DNA of 64,000 nucleotides. Source: Arthrobacter rhizosphaerae (lineage in GTDB: Bacteria; Actinomycetota; Actinomycetes; Actinomycetales; Micrococcaceae). The stretch is taken from the NCBI RefSeq assembly GCF_023062595.1, contig NZ_JALLAN010000008.1, forward strand, positions 166,664 through 230,663, read 5' to 3'. The notes under the pieces were generated by a model that had not been told where the DNA came from, ran no database searches, and saw only the letters and a list, made by a program, of their open reading frames with translations. Numbering within the stretch: position 1 is the first letter of the stretch; each line of letters opens with the position of its first letter. A program made the translations under genes and the position numbers. Positions 45,420 to 56,551 of the stretch are shown one piece after another.

Positions 45420-45492
45420 TCTGTATACAGAAACTCTTCCCAGCTGGATAAATCTGCATGATTCTCCCGATCGAGGCAGTCCGTGTATACAC
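45420..45492 (+). promoter_or_regulatory. Two TGTATACA palindromes, likely GntR operators
   Basis: TCTGTATACAGA (45420-45431) and GTGTATACAC (45483-45492) are perfect palindromes sharing the core TGTATACA. Their centres are 62 bp apart, close to six helical turns. Both lie just before the FadR-type GntR gene and the prp genes. This core is typical of FadR-subfamily operators, and the second site overlaps the likely -10 region, so autoregulation by DNA looping is plausible. Confidence 0.65.
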
Positions 45493-45525
45493 TGAGGGTG
45501 GGACCAGGATGACGGCGAGGTGATG

Positions 45526-46167
45526 ATGCGGGCGAGCGATCGGGCTTATGCGACCCTGCGCGACGACATCATCGAGTGGCGCCTTCGTCCAGGCACAGTG
45601 CTTGCAGAAGTCGAGCAGTCGGAGCGCCTGGGCATCTCGCGGACGCCCCTTCGGGAAGCGCTGGGCCGCCTCACTGCGGAGGGGCTCACGACGGCGTCGG
45701 GCGGGCGGGGCGTCGTCGTCACCGACATTTCACTGGACGATATCGACCAGCTGTTCGAACTGCGGGAAACGCTGGAAGGACGGGCCGCCGCCCTCGCTGC
45801 CGAACGTGGTGACGCCTTGACGTTTCAGAAACTCCACCACGAGTTCCTTCAGGCTCCCGCCCTTATTCAGGCCGATGACCCTGCACGACACGAGTACTAC
45901 GACCTCGTGGGACGTCTTGATTCAGCGATCGACTCAGCCATTTCCAATACCTACCTCGCACAGGCCATGCGCAGTTTGCGCGTCCACCTGGTGCGTGTCC
46001 GGCGGCTTGCAGCCGACGACGCCGGCCGGCTTACCTCGGCCGCTGCCGAGCACGCGGCCATCGCCGAGGCTATCGCCGCAGGCAATCCCCGCCTGGCTGA
46101 AGCAGCCACCATGCTCCACCTGCACCGCAGTCTCTCCCACGTCAAAGCCACGCATACACCGCACTAG
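45526..46167 (+). CDS. FadR-subfamily GntR regulator (FCD domain), probable prp regulator
   Basis: About 213 aa; GTG 45520, ATG 45523 and ATG 45526 are alternative starts, and GAGG lies best for 45526. The N-terminal GntR winged helix (about 5-70) includes [24 protein letters not shown]. The C-terminal FCD ligand domain is all-helical with an expected metal site of Asp/His residues. It lies 10 bp before prpD, so it controls or is co-transcribed with the methylcitrate genes. An effector such as methylcitrate or propionyl-CoA is a guess. Confidence 0.9.
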   Translation: MRASDRAYATLRDDIIEWRLRPGTVLAEVEQSERLGISRTPLREALGRLTAEGLTTASGGRGVVVTDISLDDIDQLFELRETLEGRAAALAAERGDALTFQKLHHEFLQAPALIQADDPARHEYYDLVGRLDSAIDSAISNTYLAQAMRSLRVHLVRVRRLAADDAGRLTSAAAEHAAIAEAIAAGNPRLAEAATMLHLHRSLSHVKATHTPH

Positions 46168-46177
46168 AAGGAGCCCC

Positions 46178-47698
46178 ATGGTCAAGGAACACCACGTCCG
46201 CGTTTACCGGAGCGAGGAAAAGCTGCCCCGCGAAGAGCAGTTGGCCCACAAGATCGCCGTGGTCGCGGCCGATCCCGTCGCTGTGACCAATGACGTTACA
46301 GCCATGGTGATCAACAGGATCATCGACAATGCCTCCGTCGCAATCGCCTCTTTGAACAGGGCCCCCATTGTGGCCGCAAGGGCGCAGGCACTGACCCACG
46401 CTCCAAGTACCGGAGGCAAGGGCGCGAAAGTCTTCGGGATCGGTGAGCGGGTCTCCCCGGAGTGGGCTGCCTGGGCCAACGGCGTGGCTGTTCGCGAACT
46501 CGATTACCACGACACGTTCCTGGCCGCCGATTATTCGCATCCGGGCGACAACATCCCGCCCATCCTGGCCGTGGCACAGCATGTCGGTTCCAGCGGCCAG
46601 GATCTGATCCGCGGGATCGCCACCGGGTATGAAATCCAGGTCAACCTGGTGAAGGCGATCTGCCTCCACAAACACAAAATTGACCACGTCGCGCACCTCG
46701 GCCCCTCGGCCGCTGCCGGCATCGGTACCCTGCTCGGGCTCGACGTCGAGACCATCTTCCAGTCCGTGGGCCAGGCACTCCACACCACCACCGCCACACG
46801 CCAGTCCCGCAAGGGCGAAATCTCCACTTGGAAGGCGCACGCCCCCGCCTTCGCCGGCAAGATGGCAGTCGAGGCCGTGGATCGTTCCATGCGGGGGCAG
46901 ACCTCCCCGGTGCCGATCTATGAAGGGGAAGACGGCGTCATTGCCTGGATGCTCGATGGCCCCGAGGCCTCCTACAGCGTGCCGTTGCCCGAGGCCGGTG
47001 AAGCCAAGCGCGCCATCCTTGACACCTACACCAAGGAACATTCGGCTGAATACCAGGCCCAGGCATGGATAGACCTGGCACGGAAACTTCACGCTGAGCA
47101 CCCTGAAGTAACCAACCCGGCGAACGTGAAATCAGTGTTGATCAAGACCAGCCATCACACGCACTTTGTGATCGGTTCCGGAGCCAACGATCCGCAGAAG
47201 TACAGCCCGGATGCCAGCCGCGAAACCCTGGACCACTCCATCCCGTATATCTTCACGGTGGCACTGCAGGACGGCAGCTGGCACCATGTGGATTCCTACA
47301 CACCGGAGCGGGCACGACGCGCGGACACCGTTGACCTGTGGCAAAAGGTCAGCACCATCGAGGACCCCGAGTGGACGCGCCGCTACCACTCCCAGGACAT
47401 TGCGGAAAAGGCGTTCGGCGGGTCTGTGGAAATCACCCTCAACGACGGATCCGTGGTCACCGATCAGATCGCCGTGGCTGACGCCCATCCGCTGGGCGCC
47501 CGGCCGTTTGCCCGCGAGCAGTACATCAACAAGTTCCGCACCCTCGCCGCAGGGCTGGTGGAGGAAAAGGAGATCGACCGTTTCCTCGACGCCGCTGCAA
47601 GGCTCCCGGAACTGGCCGCCGGAGAACTGGACCAGCTGAACATCGCTGCGGCTCGCGGTGTCATTGACTTCGCCGCGGCACCGAAGGGACTGTTCTAA
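46178..47698 (+). CDS. prpD: 2-methylcitrate dehydratase (PrpD)
   Basis: Dehydrates 2-methylcitrate in the methylcitrate cycle of propionate breakdown (506 aa). ATG at 46178 has AGAAGGAG upstream. An open frame back to 45875 overlaps the regulator gene and is spurious. MmgE/PrpD family features are [28 protein letters not shown] and [11 protein letters not shown]. It directly abuts prpB. No prpF/acnD is present, so hydration of 2-methylaconitate presumably uses aconitase elsewhere. Confidence 0.95.
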   Translation: MVKEHHVRVYRSEEKLPREEQLAHKIAVVAADPVAVTNDVTAMVINRIIDNASVAIASLNRAPIVAARAQALTHAPSTGGKGAKVFGIGERVSPEWAAWANGVAVRELDYHDTFLAADYSHPGDNIPPILAVAQHVGSSGQDLIRGIATGYEIQVNLVKAICLHKHKIDHVAHLGPSAAAGIGTLLGLDVETIFQSVGQALHTTTATRQSRKGEISTWKAHAPAFAGKMAVEAVDRSMRGQTSPVPIYEGEDGVIAWMLDGPEASYSVPLPEAGEAKRAILDTYTKEHSAEYQAQAWIDLARKLHAEHPEVTNPANVKSVLIKTSHHTHFVIGSGANDPQKYSPDASRETLDHSIPYIFTVALQDGSWHHVDSYTPERARRADTVDLWQKVSTIEDPEWTRRYHSQDIAEKAFGGSVEITLNDGSVVTDQIAVADAHPLGARPFAREQYINKFRTLAAGLVEEKEIDRFLDAAARLPELAAGELDQLNIAAARGVIDFAAAPKGLF

Positions 47699-48604
47699 GT
47701 GCTGTACTCCCACACCACCCCCGAGCAGAAACGGATCAGACTCCGTGAACTGTTAGGCTCCGGGTCCATTCAGCAGTTTCCCGGAGCCTTCAACCCGCTC
47801 TCGGCCCGGCTGATCGAGGAGAAGGGCTTTGCCGGCGTGTACATCTCCGGTGCCGTGCTGGCCAATGACCTCGGCTTGCCTGATATCGGCCTCACCACCC
47901 TGACGGAAGTTGCGACGCGGGCGGGCCAAATTGCCCGGATGACGGAGCTGCCGGCCATTGTGGACGTGGACACGGGTTTCGGCGAGCCAATGAATGTTGC
48001 CCGTACTGTCCAGGAGCTGGAAAATGCAGGCCTGGCCGGGTGCCACATCGAAGACCAGTTCAACCCGAAACGGTGCGGACACCTGGATGGAAAGAATGTG
48101 GTGGACCTGGACACAGCCACGAAGAGGATCCGTGCCGCAGCGGATGCCCGGCGTGATCCGAACTTCCTGATTATGGCCCGCACGGACATCCGGGCAACTG
48201 ACGGCCTTGAGGCTGCCCAGGAGCGGGCTGTGGCCCTGGTTGAAGCCGGTGCCGACGCGATCTTCCCGGAAGCCATGAAGGACCTGGGCGAGTTCAAGGC
48301 CATCCGCGAGGCAGTGGATGTGCCGATCCTGGCCAATATGACTGAGTTCGGCAAGAGCCCGCTGTTCACGGTTGACCAACTGCAGGCCGTGGGAGTGAAC
48401 ATGGTGATCTATCCCGTCACTCTCCTCCGTAGTGCCATGGGTGCCGCGGAGCGTACGCTGGAGACGATCAAGGCTGACGGCACGCAGGAGGCACAGGTGG
48501 AGAGCATGCTCACCAGAGCGCGACTGTACGACCTTGTCGACTACGAGGCCTACAACCGCTTCGACACCGGTGTGTTCAACTTCCAGATTCCCGGAAAGAA
48601 CTGA
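47699..48604 (+). CDS. prpB: Methylisocitrate lyase (PrpB)
   Basis: Cleaves 2-methylisocitrate to succinate and pyruvate (301 aa). GTG at 47699 immediately follows the prpD stop. The isocitrate lyase/PEP mutase fold shows YISGAVLANDLGLPDIGL and the metal/substrate site VDVDTGFGEP. HIEDQFNPKRCGHLDGK is the active-site loop with the catalytic Cys. MARTDI and TEFGKSPL follow. Its succinate could enter the dicarboxylate pool handled by the neighbouring dctA system. Confidence 0.95.
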   Translation: MLYSHTTPEQKRIRLRELLGSGSIQQFPGAFNPLSARLIEEKGFAGVYISGAVLANDLGLPDIGLTTLTEVATRAGQIARMTELPAIVDVDTGFGEPMNVARTVQELENAGLAGCHIEDQFNPKRCGHLDGKNVVDLDTATKRIRAAADARRDPNFLIMARTDIRATDGLEAAQERAVALVEAGADAIFPEAMKDLGEFKAIREAVDVPILANMTEFGKSPLFTVDQLQAVGVNMVIYPVTLLRSAMGAAERTLETIKADGTQEAQVESMLTRARLYDLVDYEAYNRFDTGVFNFQIPGKN

Positions 48605-48676
48605 CACCCAGATCCCGAAGGATTTGCCGGCCCAGGAGGGCCAACAGCGTCTCAAAGAAACAAAGGAGTTTTCAGC

Positions 48677-49816
48677 ATGGCTGCAGAAGAGATCAAAAAG
48701 GGCCTCGCCGGCGTCGTGGTGGACACCACTGCCGTCTCAAAGGTAAATCCGGACACCAATTCACTCCTGTACCGGGGATATCCGGTGCAGGAACTCGCGG
48801 CAAGGTGCAGCTTCGAGGAAGTGGCATACCTCCTCTGGAACGGGGAACTCCCCACGCCCGACGAACTCGCTGAGTTCACGGCAAGGGAGCGCGCGGGCAG
48901 GGCACTGGATCCGATAGTCAAACAGGTCATCGATGCACTGCCCACCACTTCTCACCCCATGGACGTATGCCGCACCGCCACCTCGGTGATGGGTGCCCGC
49001 CACAGCCTTGCCGAGGATTCGTCCCGGGAAGCCAACATGACCAAGGCCATCGACCTCTTTGCCGCCATGCCGGCGGTGGTCGCCTACGATCAGCGGCGGC
49101 GCCACGGCCAGGCGCTCGTAGGGCCGCGGGACGATCTGGGCTACTCGGCGAATTTCCTCTGGATGGCCTTCGGCGAAGAGTCAGTCCCGGAGGTTGTGGA
49201 GGCGTTCAACGTCTCGATGATCCTGTATGCCGAGCACTCCTTCAACGCCTCCACGTTCACCGGGCGCGTCATCACGTCCACGCTGTCCGATCTTCATTCT
49301 GCCGTCACAGGTGCGATCGGCGCCCTCAAGGGCCCGCTTCACGGCGGTGCCAACGAAGCCGTCATGCACACGTTCGATGAAATCGGCATCCGTCCCGAGG
49401 AGTCACTGGAAGAAGCTGCGGCCAGGGCTAAAACGTGGATGGAAAACGCCCTCGCCCAAAAGAAAAAGGTCATGGGCTTTGGCCACCGCGTGTACAAGCA
49501 CGGTGATTCCCGTGTGCCCACGATGAAGGCAGCGCTCGACAAAATGATCGCCCACTATGGCCGGCCGGAGCTTCTGGGCCTCTACAACGGGCTTGAGTCA
49601 GCAATGGAAGAGGCCAAGGCCATCAAACCGAACCTTGACTACCCGGCAGGGCCTACCTACCACCTCATGGGCTTCGATACCGCCACGTTCACTCCCCTGT
49701 TCGTGGCCAGCCGCATCACCGGCTGGACCGCGCACATTATGGAGCAGGTGGAATCCAACTCCCTGATCCGTCCGCTGAGCCTGTATAACGGTGCTGAGGA
49801 ACGGCACGTCCCCTAA
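48677..49816 (+). CDS. prpC: 2-methylcitrate synthase (PrpC)
   Basis: Condenses propionyl-CoA with oxaloacetate (379 aa, the length of type II short citrate synthase-like enzymes). ATG at 48677 has AAAGGAG about nine bases upstream. Conserved catalytic motifs are GPLHGGANEAV, with the active-site His, and MGFGHRVYK, with the second His. The Asp is expected near DTATFTPLFV. Placement next to prpD and prpB makes methylcitrate synthase more likely than citrate synthase. It ends at a strong terminator. Confidence 0.94.
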   Translation: MAAEEIKKGLAGVVVDTTAVSKVNPDTNSLLYRGYPVQELAARCSFEEVAYLLWNGELPTPDELAEFTARERAGRALDPIVKQVIDALPTTSHPMDVCRTATSVMGARHSLAEDSSREANMTKAIDLFAAMPAVVAYDQRRRHGQALVGPRDDLGYSANFLWMAFGEESVPEVVEAFNVSMILYAEHSFNASTFTGRVITSTLSDLHSAVTGAIGALKGPLHGGANEAVMHTFDEIGIRPEESLEEAAARAKTWMENALAQKKKVMGFGHRVYKHGDSRVPTMKAALDKMIAHYGRPELLGLYNGLESAMEEAKAIKPNLDYPAGPTYHLMGFDTATFTPLFVASRITGWTAHIMEQVESNSLIRPLSLYNGAEERHVP

Positions 49817-49833
49817 TTCCCTGCAGCGTACGA

Positions 49834-49877
49834 CGGCGGGCCGGCCACCTTTCGAAGGTGACCGGCCCGCCGCTTTT
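49834..49877 (+). terminator. Strong terminator after prpC
   Basis: CGGCGGGCCGG-C-CACCTT pairs with AAGGTG-A-CCGGCCCGCCG around a 3-nt loop, a 17-bp stem with one mismatch, followed by CTTTTCC. It also lies between convergent genes. Confidence 0.85.
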
Positions 49878-49879
49878 CC

Positions 49880-51361
49880 TTAACCCTGTGCCGGCATCTT
49901 GAGGCTCAGGATCATGTTCTTAAGCTTCTTGTACTCCGGAGTCTCCATGTAGGCCTTGGCTTCGGCCATACTTTGGAACACCGGCTCGTCCGGGCCTTTC
50001 GATGCCCGGTCCGCGAAGGACAGCGTGCCCCTGGGCGTCCCGGTGACCACGGAGTACATCAGGCAGCTGTCGGAGAGCTGCCCGCTGGACTTGTCCACCA
50101 GGCCCACCTGGTAGCTGAAGCCCTTCCCCACTGATGTTTGATCCAGGACGCGGTAGGAGAACCTGGCCCCTGCAGCGAACGCCCATTGTTCAGTGAGGGC
50201 CAGCGTTCCCGTATCCAGCTCAGTTGCTTTATATGTTTCCGGTCCGCAGGCGCCTCCGAGTCCGCCGCCTGCTCCGTGGTAGAGGCTTGCCACCGTCTTT
50301 CCGGTCTCGTCTGACACCTGGATTCCGACGGCGGGGAAATCCGGAGTGCCTGCCGCAACCTCCTGAGCCGTCCATCCAGCGGGCAGTTTGAAGGAGGCAT
50401 CTGCAGCCGCGCTTACATAGTTCCCGGACGTTGGCTTCAAGGACAACGAAACCAGCATGCGTTTGATGTACTGATATTCTTGGCTGCCCATGTACGCTTT
50501 CGCCTCGGCCAAGGTATCGAAGGTGAGCGGTGCGTCCTGGCCGTCCTGCTTCAGAGACATCGTGTCTCCGAAGCTGACAAGGGGGACATTCTCGGGCCCG
50601 ACGATAGTGTTGTAGAGAACACAAGATGTGGCTTCGGGCGCCACGTCAGCATCATTCAATGCCATGGTTCCATAGACCTTGTCGGACTGGATGACCCGGA
50701 AAGCAAATTCTGAAGGTCCCCCTCCCGGCTTCTTCGCCGCTTTTTGCGGGATGTCCAATACCACTGCATCCAAGGTGGAGACGGGCTTGGCGACGGGGCA
50801 GTCGTAACCGACGGCCAGATCGTAAAACATTTGCAGCGTCGACACCTTTTTCCCCGCCTCGTTCGTGATGGTGATGGTGTTGTAGGGGGCACCTGCGATC
50901 ATATGGGGATTTTCCGTCACTCCCCAGCCGACCGGAAGCTCGAAGGTGGCCTGCCCTGTTGCGTCAGTAAAGGTAGTCCAGGCGACGGGTGCCGCCGTTG
51001 GTGTGGGGGTTGGAGTTGGCGAGGCGGAGGCGGACGGCGTGGGTGTCGGCGTGGGCGTCGCGTATTCACTTGCCGCTTCGACAGAAGAGGTGTTCGCCGG
51101 GGCCGGTGCAGTTGTCAGCGAACCCAGATTGGCGGTCACCAGCACACCGGCGGTCACGGCAGCGGCGGCGATGGTCAGCAGGCCAGCAAGCCTTGCACGA
51201 CGGCGACGGGCCTCGTCCAGGGAAGCGACCGGAGGGAGTCTATCGGTAAATGCTGCCGGCTCCGAAAACATCCGGCGCAGGGCCTCTTCCCCGTCCGGGA
51301 CGGGGTGCGGATCCGATTTCATCGGGTCCGTACCTGAAATCAAATTCCTGATCGGATCCAT
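49880..51361 (-). CDS. Membrane-anchored partner of the ECF sigma factor, with duplicated outer domain
   Basis: 493 aa from ATG at 51361, one base after the sigma factor stop (TAACATG). A cytoplasmic part of about 55 residues leads to one membrane span (about 57-78). A Thr/Pro and Ser/Ala-rich linker follows. Two related outer domains come next: one opens with ATFELPVGW and ends near AEAKAYMGSQEYQYIK. The second opens with ASFKLPAGW and ends with AEAKAYMETPEYKKLK. No zinc anti-sigma motif is present. Role as anti-sigma factor or stress sensor is inferred from coupling to the sigma gene. Confidence 0.78.
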   Translation of the reverse strand: MDPIRNLISGTDPMKSDPHPVPDGEEALRRMFSEPAAFTDRLPPVASLDEARRRRARLAGLLTIAAAAVTAGVLVTANLGSLTTAPAPANTSSVEAASEYATPTPTPTPSASASPTPTPTPTAAPVAWTTFTDATGQATFELPVGWGVTENPHMIAGAPYNTITITNEAGKKVSTLQMFYDLAVGYDCPVAKPVSTLDAVVLDIPQKAAKKPGGGPSEFAFRVIQSDKVYGTMALNDADVAPEATSCVLYNTIVGPENVPLVSFGDTMSLKQDGQDAPLTFDTLAEAKAYMGSQEYQYIKRMLVSLSLKPTSGNYVSAAADASFKLPAGWTAQEVAAGTPDFPAVGIQVSDETGKTVASLYHGAGGGLGGACGPETYKATELDTGTLALTEQWAFAAGARFSYRVLDQTSVGKGFSYQVGLVDKSSGQLSDSCLMYSVVTGTPRGTLSFADRASKGPDEPVFQSMAEAKAYMETPEYKKLKNMILSLKMPAQG

Positions 51362-51362
51362 G

Positions 51363-51872
51363 TTAGGCGCCCATCTTCTGTGTGACGGATTCGGTGCTGG
51401 CGGGTAGGAGCTTCCGGAACGCGCTTCGCGCACGGTGCAGCCGGACCTTGGCGGCGGATTCACTGCATCCCAAAACGGCGGCGATTTCCGCCATGGTCAG
51501 AGCGTCCCAATAGGCGAGCTGGAGAACATCCCTGTCCTTGTCACGCAAGGCATCCATAGCGTCTTGAATGGCAGCGTTGCCGTCATCCGCAACGGAGTGT
51601 ATTCGGGCGTTGTGTTTCAGCTTGTCCTGCAGGGCCTGCTGCCGCTCGCGGCTGCGGTAGGCATTTCCAATAAGATTCCGGGCAATGGTCAGTAACCAGG
51701 TGACCGCCACCTCGACGGTCTCGTCCTGCTTCTGCCAGGCAACCCGAAACACATCCGCGGCCAGTTCCTGCGCCAACTCAGGATCGTTCACTCTTCGCTG
51801 GACAAACTTGTACACGCGCGGATAGTTGTCCTTGTGAAGGGCGATAAACGCCAATTCGCGCTCTGAAAGCAC
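51363..51872 (-). CDS. ECF-family RNA polymerase sigma factor
   Basis: 169 aa from GTG at 51872 with AGGGGGGAA upstream. Region 2 is visible (YPRVYKFVQRRVNDPELAQE, then ADVFRVAW with the core-binding and -10 contacts). Region 4 is a helix-turn-helix with MAEIAAVLGCSESAAKVRLHRARSAF. There is no region 1 or 3, as in ECF sigmas. It is immediately followed by a membrane protein gene, the usual sigma/anti-sigma pairing. The stress it answers is unknown; no duplicate -35/-10 of its own type was identified upstream. Confidence 0.92.
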   Translation of the reverse strand: MLSERELAFIALHKDNYPRVYKFVQRRVNDPELAQELAADVFRVAWQKQDETVEVAVTWLLTIARNLIGNAYRSRERQQALQDKLKHNARIHSVADDGNAAIQDAMDALRDKDRDVLQLAYWDALTMAEIAAVLGCSESAAKVRLHRARSAFRKLLPASTESVTQKMGA

Positions 51873-51943
51873 GCTTCCCCCCTGTGAAACGTAGTGTCCT
51901 GACCCGCAGGCTGAATGTATAGTTTCCGGCCCGCCGTGGATGG

Positions 51944-52435
51944 TTACAAAAACTCGGAAATCGTCACCGCAGATTGAACTGTCTCGTTGTCAGGATTCAG
52001 CGTCACCACAACGTTGACCTCACCCTTCGTGAGCGCCAGCGGAAGCCAGTGTTCGGCGTCGGCCCACATCCGCTCCAGCGGCAGGGAGTCAAGCAGAAAC
52101 CACTCGGGGATGATTTCCATGCTTTCCTCCGGCTCACCTTGCCAGGTGCGCGTCGTAAAGAGGATGGCGGACATGTTCCAGAGAGGACGGGCCGGAAAGA
52201 CAAAGTCGACTCTGCCTGCAGGCCGCAGATCGGACTCGAGAACGGTAATTCCGGTTTCCTCGTAAACCTCGCGGCACACAGCTTCGGCAGCCGACTCTCC
52301 GGCTTCGATATGGCCACCCACTCCGACGATCTTTCCGGTCCCGAAGCCGGTCTTCTTGAGCCCCAGCAGCACCTCTGTGCCCACTCCCTCAAGATCGCGG
52401 AGGAGGAAGCAGAGCGTAACAGGCGCGGAAGTCAT
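51944..52435 (-). CDS. Nudix hydrolase, MutT/MTH1-like
   Basis: 163 aa with a complete Nudix box: GHIEAGESAAEAVCREVYEETGI fits GX5EX7REUXEEXGU (about residues 39-61). The pattern GLKKTGFGTGKIVGVGG before the box and EWF after it resemble the MTH1/oxidised purine triphosphatase group. The real substrate is not provable. TATTGT lies seven bases before the ATG and no ribosome site is at a workable distance, so it may be leaderless. Confidence 0.88.
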   Translation of the reverse strand: MTSAPVTLCFLLRDLEGVGTEVLLGLKKTGFGTGKIVGVGGHIEAGESAAEAVCREVYEETGITVLESDLRPAGRVDFVFPARPLWNMSAILFTTRTWQGEPEESMEIIPEWFLLDSLPLERMWADAEHWLPLALTKGEVNVVVTLNPDNETVQSAVTISEFL

Positions 52436-52456
52436 ATCCCCAACAATATCCCCGGG

Positions 52457-53458
52457 CTAGCCGAGTGCGCGGGGATGCGCCGCTGCGTAGATCTCGCGCA
52501 GCGTATCCGCTGTCACCAGCGTGTACACCTGAGTGGTGGTAACCGAAGCATGGCCCAGAAGTTCCTGGACCACTCGCACGTCCGCCCCGCCTTCCAGCAG
52601 ATGGGTCGCGAAGGAGTGGCGGAGCGTGTGCGGTGAAACATCTTTGGTGATCCGGGCTTTCTCTGCCGCTGCTTTGAGAATGGTCCAGGCGCTCTGCCTG
52701 CTGATCCGCCCTCCCCTCGCGTTCAGGAACAAAGCTGGAGTCCCTTTCCCCTTGCCCGCCAGGAGGGGGCGTCCCCGGACCAGGTAAGAATCCAGTGCCC
52801 GCGCGCCGAAGGAACCCAGAGGTACCAGGCGTTCCTTGGATCCCTTGCCGAAAAGACGCACGATCGCTGGCCCTTCGTCCGCTCCTTCGAGGGAGATGTC
52901 ATCGACGTCGAGCCCCACGGCCTCGCTGATGCGGGCACCGGTGGAGTACAGGAACTCAAGGAGCGCGCGGTCGCGGAGGCCTGTGGGAGAGTCCGTTGCG
53001 GCAGCCTCAAGGATCCGCGTTACTTCTCCCACGCTGATGGCCTTGGGCAGCCGCCTGCCGGGCATAGGCGGGTGCACATCACTTGCCGGGTCCGCCGTCG
53101 TCGTGCCTTCAAGCGCCCAGAACTTATGCAATACGCGTACGGCAACCACGGTCCGTGCGGCGGAACGCACACCGAGCACCGATCCCCCGTCAGAGCCGTC
53201 CGAGAGTGACTGCACGAACGCCGTCACGTGGCGCCGCGTCACATCCCCCGGGCGTGCAACGCCGGCTGATGCAAGGTAATTGGCGTACCTGGAAAGATCC
53301 CGTCGGTAAGCCGACAGCGTGTTCACAGCGAGTCCGCGTTCCACCCCCATGTGCTGCAGATAATCGGTGATACCCCGATCGATGGCTGACGGCGTCCGCG
53401 GCGTCGGTGAGGAACTGTCAGGCGTGTCCGCCGCTTCAACCGTCGCAGTGTCGGTCAT
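52457..53458 (-). CDS. xerD: XerD-type site-specific tyrosine recombinase
   Basis: Resolves chromosome dimers at dif (333 aa). ATG at 53458 overlaps the upstream Nudix stop (TGATG); an ATG at 53485 inside that gene would add nine residues. An N-terminal SAM-like DNA-binding domain is followed by the catalytic domain with [13 protein letters not shown] (first Arg), [15 protein letters not shown] (His-x-x-Arg), [14 protein letters not shown] and nucleophile Tyr312. Position beside the ADP-ribose pyrophosphatase and pyrG matches Rv1699-Rv1701, supporting xerD and not an integrase. Confidence 0.93.
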   Translation of the reverse strand: MTDTATVEAADTPDSSSPTPRTPSAIDRGITDYLQHMGVERGLAVNTLSAYRRDLSRYANYLASAGVARPGDVTRRHVTAFVQSLSDGSDGGSVLGVRSAARTVVAVRVLHKFWALEGTTTADPASDVHPPMPGRRLPKAISVGEVTRILEAAATDSPTGLRDRALLEFLYSTGARISEAVGLDVDDISLEGADEGPAIVRLFGKGSKERLVPLGSFGARALDSYLVRGRPLLAGKGKGTPALFLNARGGRISRQSAWTILKAAAEKARITKDVSPHTLRHSFATHLLEGGADVRVVQELLGHASVTTTQVYTLVTADTLREIYAAAHPRALG

Positions 53459-54120
53459 CAGCGCTGGCTGGGGTGAGCCGGCCACGGCGCATCGGCCGGA
53501 CGGAGGTGCTGGAAGTCATTGCCCCTGGCAGCCGCAGCGGCCAGAATCCCGACGACGGCGGAAGGGTTGTGAAGGCGGCCGTCCAGTACGGCCTCAACGG
53601 CATCGTCCAGGGACGTCCAGTGCAGTTCGATTTCGGCTTCCTCGTCAGTGCGGACGTGGAGTTCGTGGTGGGGTACAGCGGTGAGGTCGCGGGCCAGGTA
53701 GATGCGGATGGCTTCACTCGAGGAACCGGGAGAATTGAAGAAATCAACGAGGACGTTCCAGGTTTCCGCCGCGAGATCCGCCTCTTCGGCCAGCTCACGC
53801 GCAGCGCCCACAACGAAGTCCTCGCCATGAACGTCCAGCAGCCCTGCCGGAATCTCCCAAAGCTCCATTCCCACCGGGTGCCTGTACTGCTTGATCAGCA
53901 GCACCTCACCGGCGTCGTTCATGGGCAATACTGCCACCGCGCCGGGGTGGTCGATGTAATCCCGGGTGAGCGCATCGCCGTCGTCAGTCAGTTTGAAGCT
54001 GTCACTGACAACATCCCAGATGCGGCCCTCGTAGACGGTCCGGGACGACAAAAGACGGCGCGGACTCGGTACATCCGAAACCTGCCGTGCAGCGTTGGGG
54101 GTTTCAGATATATGAGGCAT
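53458..54120 (-). CDS. ADP-ribose pyrophosphatase (Nudix)
   Basis: Hydrolyses ADP-ribose and related nucleoside diphosphate sugars (220 aa). ATG at 54120 has AAAGGA seven bases upstream; longer frames to 54267 intrude on pyrG. The Nudix box [24 protein letters not shown] fits the family, and [16 protein letters not shown] is the typical ADP-ribose pyrophosphatase segment before it. Located between pyrG and xerD as Rv1700 is in M. tuberculosis, and coupled to xerD by a one-base overlap. Confidence 0.93.
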   Translation of the reverse strand: MPHISETPNAARQVSDVPSPRRLLSSRTVYEGRIWDVVSDSFKLTDDGDALTRDYIDHPGAVAVLPMNDAGEVLLIKQYRHPVGMELWEIPAGLLDVHGEDFVVGAARELAEEADLAAETWNVLVDFFNSPGSSSEAIRIYLARDLTAVPHHELHVRTDEEAEIELHWTSLDDAVEAVLDGRLHNPSAVVGILAAAAARGNDFQHLRPADAPWPAHPSQR

Positions 54121-54145
54121 CGCGCCGTCCTTTGGTCGTGCTGGC

Positions 54146-56514
<2,369 letters not shown>

Positions 56515-56519
56515 ACACT

Positions 56520-56551
56520 GCTTCCTGTTAGGCCTGCTTCCTGTTAGGCCT
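56520..56551. repeat. 16-bp perfect tandem duplication at the recN stop
   Basis: GCTTCCTGTTAGGCCT occurs twice without a gap (56520-56535, 56536-56551). The second copy contains the recN stop codon (on the minus strand), so slippage here changes only the tail region between recN and the DUF2867 gene. Confidence 0.9.

Noticed and set aside
45875..47698. 607-aa frame for prpD starting inside the gntR gene
   Set aside because: The extra N-terminus is an out-of-frame reading of gntR; ATG 46178 has a strong ribosome site and gives the family N-terminus.
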